From the NCBI RefSeq assembly GCF_028476545.1, contig NW_026731924.1, positions 962,001-1,026,000 of the forward strand: 64,000 nucleotides of DNA. The letters are read 5' to 3'. Positions 60,301 through 64,000 of this stretch are shown here, in pieces (within the stretch, counting starts at the first letter, position 1; each line of letters opens with the position of its first letter). This DNA comes from Physella acuta. Taxonomy: Eukaryota > Mollusca > Gastropoda > Physidae. The notes beneath the pieces are model-generated. The model saw only the letters and a program-made list of their open reading frames with translations. It was not told the origin of the DNA and ran no database searches. The translations under genes and the position numbers were made by a program.

Positions 60301-62461
60301 GGTCTGAAATATAATACAGGAACTCATGATCTAGGGCATTGTCATGATATTGGGCAATGAAAGGACCTTACCTTTAGCAAATAATAATGTTGAAAGTTGG
60401 AGAAATTGTTCTGTCGGACAATGAAAGGACAAGAATGAGACCCAAACATCTTGCGGAAGATTGCAATCATTGCAGGTGGGCCAGTCCATGTTCCGATCAT
60501 CAAATTAGCAATCTGAGAGAAACAGCAGTTGTTGGATGATGTACCAACAGCTAAATGTTACTTGTTGGATGATGTACCAACAGCTAAATGTTACTTGTTG
60601 GATGACTTATGAAAAGGTTCTATGCCCCCTCCCCTTCAAAGTTTTTATGTTATATTATAAAAGTATGCTCTAAGTTTTGTTATAATAACAAAAGTATACC
60701 CCAATGTTTTGTTATAATAACAAAAGTATGCCCCAATGTTTTGTTATAATAACAAAAGTATGCCCCAATGTTTTGTTATAATAACAAAAGTATGCCCCAA
60801 TGTTTTGTTATAATAACAAAAGTATGTTTACAAATGTTTACAATATATCACTATCCACCACACACCTCAGTGCCTGATGATAGACCTAGTTGCCCCCCCC
60901 CCCCCCGGTGTGATGAGATAGGCATAACCTCCTTTTCCCATTGTCTGACAAGATAGGTCTATTCCCCCCCCCCCCCTTCTGACAAATGAGGCCTAACCTC
61001 CCACCCCAATTGCTTGATGGGATAGGCCTAAACCCTAGATCATTTCCAGATAGTGACCTTTGCTAGGCAGTAGCAGGCATCTTGTCTGACCCTGTAGTAG
61101 CACTCCTCGTTCTCTATGGTGTCTGTCAGGGCAGCCCTTGAAGCTGGTGTTGGGAACTTGCCTAAAGCATCAATTGCCTGCTCAAACAAAGACAGCTGGA
61201 TTATACATTAATAGGACAGCAATTAAAAGCAACAACAATACATCCCTAAACTCACCTCAAATTGTGCCACAATACATCCCTAAACTCACCTCAAATTGTG
61301 CCACAATACATCCCTAAACTCACCTCAAATTGTGCCACAATACATCCCTAAACTCACCTCAAATTGTGCCACAATACATCCCTAAACTCACCTCAAATTG
61401 TGCCACAATACATCCCTAAACTCACCTCAAATTGTGCCACAATACATCCCTAAACTCACCTCAAATTGTGCCACAATACATCCCTAAACTCACCTCAAAT
61501 TGTGCCACAATACATCCCTAAACTCACCTCAAATTGTGCCACAATACATCCCTAACTCACCTCAAATTGTGCCACAATACATCTCTCAAACCTAAGCTGA
61601 TACTGCCACATGTAGTCTGGCTGCTCAAAGTTGACTGTCCTCAACAGGTGCATGTCTGGGTCCAAGCGCAGCCACAGAACAGGAGAGTCAGCACTGGAAT
61701 GAGTCAGGACAATGGAGTCAGAGCAGGGGAGTCATCAAGTTTAGAAACATTATGCCTAACCTGAGCTGCAACAACTTTTCATGTCAAATGTGTCAAAGTT
61801 GTCAGACAGTGACACAACATTCTAGAATCTACAACAAACACTGACATAAAAAAAAGTCAATTACCTCTTGGGCTTGTAAAAAAGGTATAAATAATATATT
61901 CATAAATCTTCTCCTGTCTTCTACCTAGTCTGTCAATACTTTGTTCCTAAAACCTCTATACAACAACACCCCAGTCTTCTATCTTTTCTTTTGTTCTCTT
62001 CATCCATGTGGATAACTCACTCCCCCTCCCTCCTTATTCCCCCCACCCTCCTGTGCATAACTCACTCCCCCTCCCTCCTTATTCCCCCTCCCCTCCTGTG
62101 CATAACTCACTCCCCCCACCCTCCTGTGGATGGTTACTCACTCCCCCCCACCCTCCTGTGCATAACTCACTCCCCCTCCCTCCTTATTCCCCCCACCCTC
62201 CTGTGCATAACTCACTCCCCCTCCCTCCTTATTCCCCCTACCCTCCTGTGCATAACTCACTCCCCCCACCCTCCTGTGGATGGTAACTCACTCCCCCCCC
62301 CCACCCTCCTGTGGATGGTAACTCACTCCCCCCCCCACCCTCCTGTGGATGGTTACTCACTCCCCCCCCCCACCCTCCTGTGGATGGTTACTCACTCCAT
62401 GGCTGATAAATCCATGTCCACCTCCTCCCCAGTCATCAATGGAATCTTTTTTCTCTTGTTC
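36323..62461 (-). CDS. TAF2: TAF2, TFIID subunit 2, C-terminal 911 codons (5' part beyond window)
   Basis: Exons in gene order: 62461-62396, 61693-61561, 61177-61058, 60512-60372, 60069-59959, 55636-55548, 55302-55186, 54640-54501, 54038-53969, 50803-50702, 40403-40307, 39962-39807, 39021-38905, 38495-38381, 37866-36994, 36612-36323. All phases agree. TAF2 is the TFIID subunit that contacts core promoter DNA around the initiator. Recognisable TAF2 blocks are TGEEVDMDLSAMDADSP, NFEQPDYMWQYQLRFER, KFPTPASRAALTDTIE, TWTGPPAMIAIFRKMFG, ARLRDTHNLCLAEITKFLLD, NDNSRNKWSDNYYRAAL, ITPAV, CLNLEKLMPCYRYTVTV, LRWVLDFILNEKDPY and RLRCGLADLYFTLYGRQRP. The tail is a Lys/His-rich tract (KHKHKHKHKHEKEHKD), as in human TAF2. 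The metallopeptidase-like N-terminal half is not in the window. Several donors are weak (gtcact, gtcagc, gtttgt, gtggtc, gttggt). Exon 15 encodes long Pro-rich repeats. Confidence 0.95.
36430..36515 (-). repeat. In-frame 24-bp coding repeat in TAF2 last exon
   Basis: Three tandem copies of a unit encoding EHKDRGGK follow the Lys/His tract. The unit is a multiple of three and keeps the frame. Confidence 0.9.
36721..36999 (-). repeat. Donor-bearing array, last TAF2 intron
   Basis: Read on -, the true donor is CTGCAG/gttggtgccttgataag at 36994/36993, and the same gttggtgc start recurs about ten times with unit variants (ccttgataagatagggtggg or tgcaactggtaga). Array fills most of the 381-bp intron. 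Confidence 0.85.
37260..37590 (-). repeat. In-frame coding repeats in TAF2 exon 15
   Basis: Two kinds: a 51-bp duplication encoding KPEFKYEPSPSPPTLGM twice (~37265-37370) and about six copies of a 24-bp unit encoding PTTPQSPP (~37420-37585). Both keep the reading frame. The region is Pro/Ser/Thr-rich and probably disordered. Confidence 0.9.
37890..38388 (-). repeat. Donor-bearing 20/25-bp array between TAF2 exons 14 and 15
   Basis: Exon 14 ends TCACTCTGTCAAAG/gtaatg at 38381/38380. On - the intron repeats cactctaacaaag/gtaatgt or cactctaacaatg/gtaatgt about 23 times, with units of 20 bp or 25 bp (extra catgt). Exon end and donor are both copied. Confidence 0.95.
38536..38904 (-). repeat. 40-bp array between TAF2 exons 13 and 14
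   Basis: About nine copies of a unit containing aagtttgggcaacaagtctg and gatgtaatcaaatggtcaaa (+ strand). It begins 3-4 bases inside the intron from the donor at 38904 but does not repeat the GT itself. Confidence 0.95.
39531..39836 (-). repeat. In-frame 27-bp donor ladder after TAF2 exon 12
   Basis: On - the exon end gatggtgttgatgat and the donor gtaagtaatttg form a 27-bp unit present 11 times. Donor GTs lie at + positions 39806, 39779 and every 27 bp down to 39536. The unit is stop-free in the TAF2 frame and encodes VSNLDGVDD, so each donor gives an in-frame mRNA. I used the first donor (39807 as exon edge) for the CDS. Confidence 0.95.
40135..40312 (-). repeat. Donor-bearing ~29-bp array after TAF2 exon 11
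   Basis: The intron begins gtaacaactagattttatag (-) and that 5' end recurs about six times, separated by cggccacat or ctgcacatt. Two copies keep gtaaca exactly; others are changed (tgtaacagctag, taaaacagctag). Confidence 0.85.
40428..50706 (-). repeat. 10.3-kb donor-bearing satellite, TAF2 intron 10
   Basis: About 320 copies of a 31-bp unit, with a 36-bp variant carrying an extra acaag. On - each unit reads gcatatgat/gtggtcagtg, matching the exon 10 junction GGGATATGAT/gtggtcag at 50702/50701. It fills almost the whole intron between exons 10 and 11. Units are 95 to 100% alike by eye. Blocks are themselves duplicated, notably with an offset of ~3.56-3.59 kb. Confidence 0.97.
50702..50803 (-). 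CDS. TAF2: TAF2 exon 10, isolated between two satellites
   Basis: Part of the TAF2 CDS listed above; separated here because it is a 102-bp exon flanked by a 10.3-kb and a 3.2-kb array. It encodes HHTVTCLTQNPPF...LVEKLWDM, aligned with the TAF2 segment ending in TKNPPF and LVDQLWKLM in vertebrates. Acceptor atcttgtag; donor gtggtc is weak. Phase 2 in and phase 2 out agree with both neighbours. Confidence 0.88.
50862..53966 (-). repeat. 3.1-kb 24/18-bp satellite, TAF2 intron 9
   Basis: About 130 copies of ccactgtgtctgtgtttagt plus gtgt (24 bp), with an 18-bp variant. It starts about seven bases inside the intron from the donor gtaagctg at 53968. The unit has no stops in several frames on both strands, which produces large spurious reading frames. 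A block at ~51300-51930 resembles one at ~53160-53700. Confidence 0.97.
54067..54292. repeat. 20-bp repeat, TAF2 intron 8
   Basis: About 11 copies of gtactcagtacatcagtcag, nearly identical, near the acceptor side of the intron. No splice-site copy. Confidence 0.95.
54310..54505 (-). repeat. Donor-bearing repeat after TAF2 exon 8
   Basis: Exon 8 ends CGAG/gtttgtagcc at 54501/54500. On - gtttgtag recurs about nine times in the next 200 bases, spaced by gcccatgtttttagaacat-like sequence. More degenerate than the other arrays. Confidence 0.75.
54716..55195 (-). repeat. Donor-bearing 26-bp array after TAF2 exon 7
   Basis: Exon 7 ends ACTGTCAG/gtaagtc at 55186/55185. On - the unit is ctgtcag/gtaagtcaatcac plus tcccat (26 bp), repeated about 18 times, so each copy has a near-perfect donor (CAG/GTAAGT). 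Confidence 0.97.
55346..55535 (-). repeat. 24-bp array, TAF2 intron 6
   Basis: Eight copies of a unit containing ggttggggtgacacttaggt (+). It starts about 13 bases inside the intron from the gtcagc donor at 55547. No clear copy of the junction. Confidence 0.95.
55617..59832 (-). repeat. 4.2-kb acceptor-bearing 34-bp array, TAF2 intron 5
   Basis: On - the unit is ttatttccag/TGGTCTGACAACTATT plus ttaaaat. The true junction of exon 6 (ttatttccag/TGGTCTGACAACTATTACC) at 55637/55636 is simply the last copy. About 123 copies, each an apparently good 3' splice site followed by 16 exon bases. Confidence 0.97.
59828..59960 (-). repeat. Short donor-bearing repeat after TAF2 exon 5
   Basis: Exon 5 ends ACAAG/gtaaagtttatctcactat at 59959/59958. 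On - the segment ttg/gtaaaat(t/g)tatctcacta follows three to four more times. The same intron thus has donor copies at one end and acceptor copies at the other. Confidence 0.85.
60062..60312 (-). repeat. Acceptor-bearing ~22-bp array before TAF2 exon 5
   Basis: Exon 5 begins gttatatttcag/ACCATGCCCCAG at 60070/60069. On - about ten copies of gacttgttatatttcag followed by accatg or atcatg lie upstream; three copies keep the longer exon start accatgccccag. Confidence 0.93.
60535..60830. repeat. Small repeats in TAF2 intron 3
   Basis: Two copies of a ~45-bp unit (tgttggatgatgtaccaaca) at 60535-60605 and about five of a ~32-bp unit (acaaaagtatgccccaatgt) at 60655-60830. No splice-junction copy; followed by C homopolymers near 60893 and 60965. 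Confidence 0.85.
61236..61592 (-). repeat. Donor-bearing 34-bp array after TAF2 exon 2 of the window
   Basis: The exon ends gatgtattgtggcacaa plus TTTGAG/gtgagttta at 61561/61560. On - the 34-bp unit repeats exon end and donor ten times, nearly without change. Reading beyond the first donor soon meets a stop, so only the first is productive. Confidence 0.97.
61995..62402 (-). repeat. Donor-bearing array after the first TAF2 exon of the window
   Basis: Exon ends CCATGGA/gtgagtaaccatcc at 62396/62395. On - the segment gga/gtgagtaaccatccacagg, or its variant gga/gtgagttatgcacagg, recurs about ten times with C/G-rich spacers (+ ccccccaccctcc). Confidence 0.93.
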
Positions 62462-63540
62462 CTTGAATGGAACAAATCATAGGAAAAATAAGACTGGTTA
62501 TAAATGTGTATGTGCGGTTATAAATGTGTATGTGCGGTTATAAATGTGTATGTGCGGTTATAAATGTGTATGTGCGGTTATAAATGTGTATGTGCGGTTA
62601 TAAATGTGTATGAGCAGTTATAAATGTGCATGTGTGGTTATAAACATGCACAAGTGGTTACACTTATATGCGTGTTTACTTATGTTTATGCATGTTTAAA
62701 TATGTTGCTTCCCTAGAACCAGGCTGTCTAATCTATTATTTTTAGTTTTCATAACGTACTTTGAAATCTTGTTTTGAAACATTTTAAAATTTTTTACTCA
62801 AAGTTTCTATGTGGACCGAGCCTACTATGTTCACTTAGTTTTGAAACATTTTAAATTTTTTTACTCAAAGTTTCTATGTGGACCGAGCCTACTATGTTCA
62901 CTTAGAGTAGGATGCTCGCTAAAGAAGATTTCATGCAATCTTTGTACTAACAAAATAAACCGGGAGTGATCTCCCCAAAACTTTCTCGAATATTCTTATA
63001 TAACACTACAGGGGATGTCAACGCGGGATATAGACATGATTTTTAATCCATGTTTAATTACTTAAACTTTTAAAAATAGAATCTCATAGAAAAAAATAAT
63101 TGTGCACCAAGTGAATGACAAACAATTTGTGTATAATGAGTAGTTTAAAAAGTCATCTGCGTTTTTTTTTTTTTTTTGAGAAATCGAAAATAGCGTAAAT
63201 AGCGTAATGGAAATAACTCAAAATTTGTCAGAATTTTGTCTATCTTTAACAGTACTCAAATTATAGGCTTTTGAAAAATCAAAAGTAGAATAAGTTCCAC
63301 TTCAGGTTATCGGAAATTGCTCAAAAGTTGAAACAGAACTGCAAATTTGATGTCATACTTATATATGAAATTTCATCAAGCTAGCTGTAAAGTTGCGCAA
63401 GTTATTATGTTCACAGACACACATAATTGTAAAGCCCAGCTTTTCCGACTCAATTACGCATAATATGCAGAAATTTTTATAAACCTGCATTTATAATTTT
63501 TGCCTGATTAAAATAATAAGTCCCCTATACTCCGTATATG
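62462..63540. other. TAF2 intron, partly repetitive
   Basis: About eight copies of ggttataaatgtgtatgtgc at 62495-62650, then two copies of a ~65-bp segment (aaacattttaaa; ctcaaagtttctatgtggac; cctactatgttcacttag) at ~62775-62905. The rest is AT-rich with no exon recognised. Upstream TAF2 exons must lie beyond the window. Confidence 0.7.
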
Positions 63541-63800
63541 ATGGGACGGAGTGGTCTAACGGTAGAGAGCTGGACTGCTAACCCGTAAGTCTCGAGTTCG
63601 AATCCGGGTTCAAGTCAGTAGACCGTCCCTGAGTCCACCCAACTCTGATGGGTACCTAACTCACGTTAGGGAAAGTAAAGGCGGCTGGGCATAGTGCTGA
63701 CCACACTATCTTTTCATATGCCGAAGTCACAGAAACAAGTGAACTCTACTTGACTTGCCCCATAGACCGTCAGGTTTGAAAGGGAAACATTTTTTTATGG
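63541..63800 (+). mobile_element. tRNA-derived SINE, full-length copy
   Basis: Same family as the copy at 33541. Head has tggtctaacggtagagagct (A box), gactgctaacccgtaag and gagttcgaatcc (B box), as in a tRNA; body has tctgatgggtacctaactca, gcggctgggcatagtgctga and gaactctacttgact. The head is closer to a real tRNA than in the other copy, suggesting a younger insertion. Target duplication unclear. Confidence 0.85.
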
Positions 63801-64000
63801 TGAAGATAAAGGTACAATCATTTTATTTACCATGAAACGTGGATGGATTAGGATCACTAAAACAAGTGAAAAATTGAGTTAAAAATCTGGTTCTGGGAAA
63901 GTGAAGAGTATGAGTGTTAAAATGTGAATGAGTAGTTTGTAATGGCTCATAAACATTTCTACAAAGCTGGTGTAAATGTAGGAGGCTGGCCTTAAATAAC

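Overview
The window looks like nuclear DNA of an animal, most likely a mollusc and perhaps a heterobranch gastropod. The genes are conserved, multi-exon and single-copy with GT-AG introns, there are tRNA-derived SINEs and hAT-type DNA transposons, and the non-coding sequence is AT-rich with many ctaga/tctag words. The phylum is inferred from general sequence style, not from a search.

Four genes are supported. (1) A complete BTB-BACK-Kelch (KLHL family) gene on + (675-15651, 8 coding exons, 564 aa). (2) NUBP1, the cytosolic Fe-S scaffold P-loop NTPase, on - (22924-18759, 5 exons, 329 aa), tail to tail with the Kelch gene. (3) A BRF2-like TFIIIB subunit on + (33251-35494, 2 coding exons, 482 aa). 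(4) The C-terminal part of TAF2 (TFIID subunit 2) on - (62461-36323, 16 exons, 911 codons seen; the aminopeptidase-like N-terminal half lies beyond 64000), tail to tail with BRF2. All exon phases close, and the summed CDS lengths are multiples of three. Two genes serve basal transcription (TFIID and TFIIIB); the others serve ubiquitin targeting and Fe-S assembly. I see no operon or functional cluster.

Layout: 1-18.5 kb Kelch gene, mostly intronic minisatellites; 18.65-22.9 kb NUBP1; 23.3-24.9 kb 24-bp satellite; 25-30.5 kb transposon-rich AT sequence (SINE, inverted-repeat MITEs, a 2.7-kb hAT-like element with a perfect 8-bp target duplication); 30.5-33.2 kb unremarkable AT-rich sequence; 33.2-35.6 kb BRF2; 36.3-62.5 kb TAF2, whose introns are almost entirely tandem arrays, including a 10.3-kb satellite; 62.5-64 kb intron with a SINE.

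The most unusual signal is the nature of these arrays. In most introns of the Kelch and TAF2 genes the repeated unit contains a copy of that intron's own splice junction, often with the last or first bases of the adjoining exon. Each intron therefore holds a ladder of about 4 to more than 300 decoy 5' or 3' splice sites specific to it. I count about 13 donor-type and 5 acceptor-type arrays with unrelated unit sequences. In TAF2 one ladder (39531-39836) has an in-frame 27-bp unit, so any of 11 identical GTAAGT donors would give a viable protein differing by 9-residue steps. The stop-codon ends of the Kelch gene and NUBP1 are tandemly duplicated in the same way. I know of no described system matching this, but novelty cannot be judged without searches.
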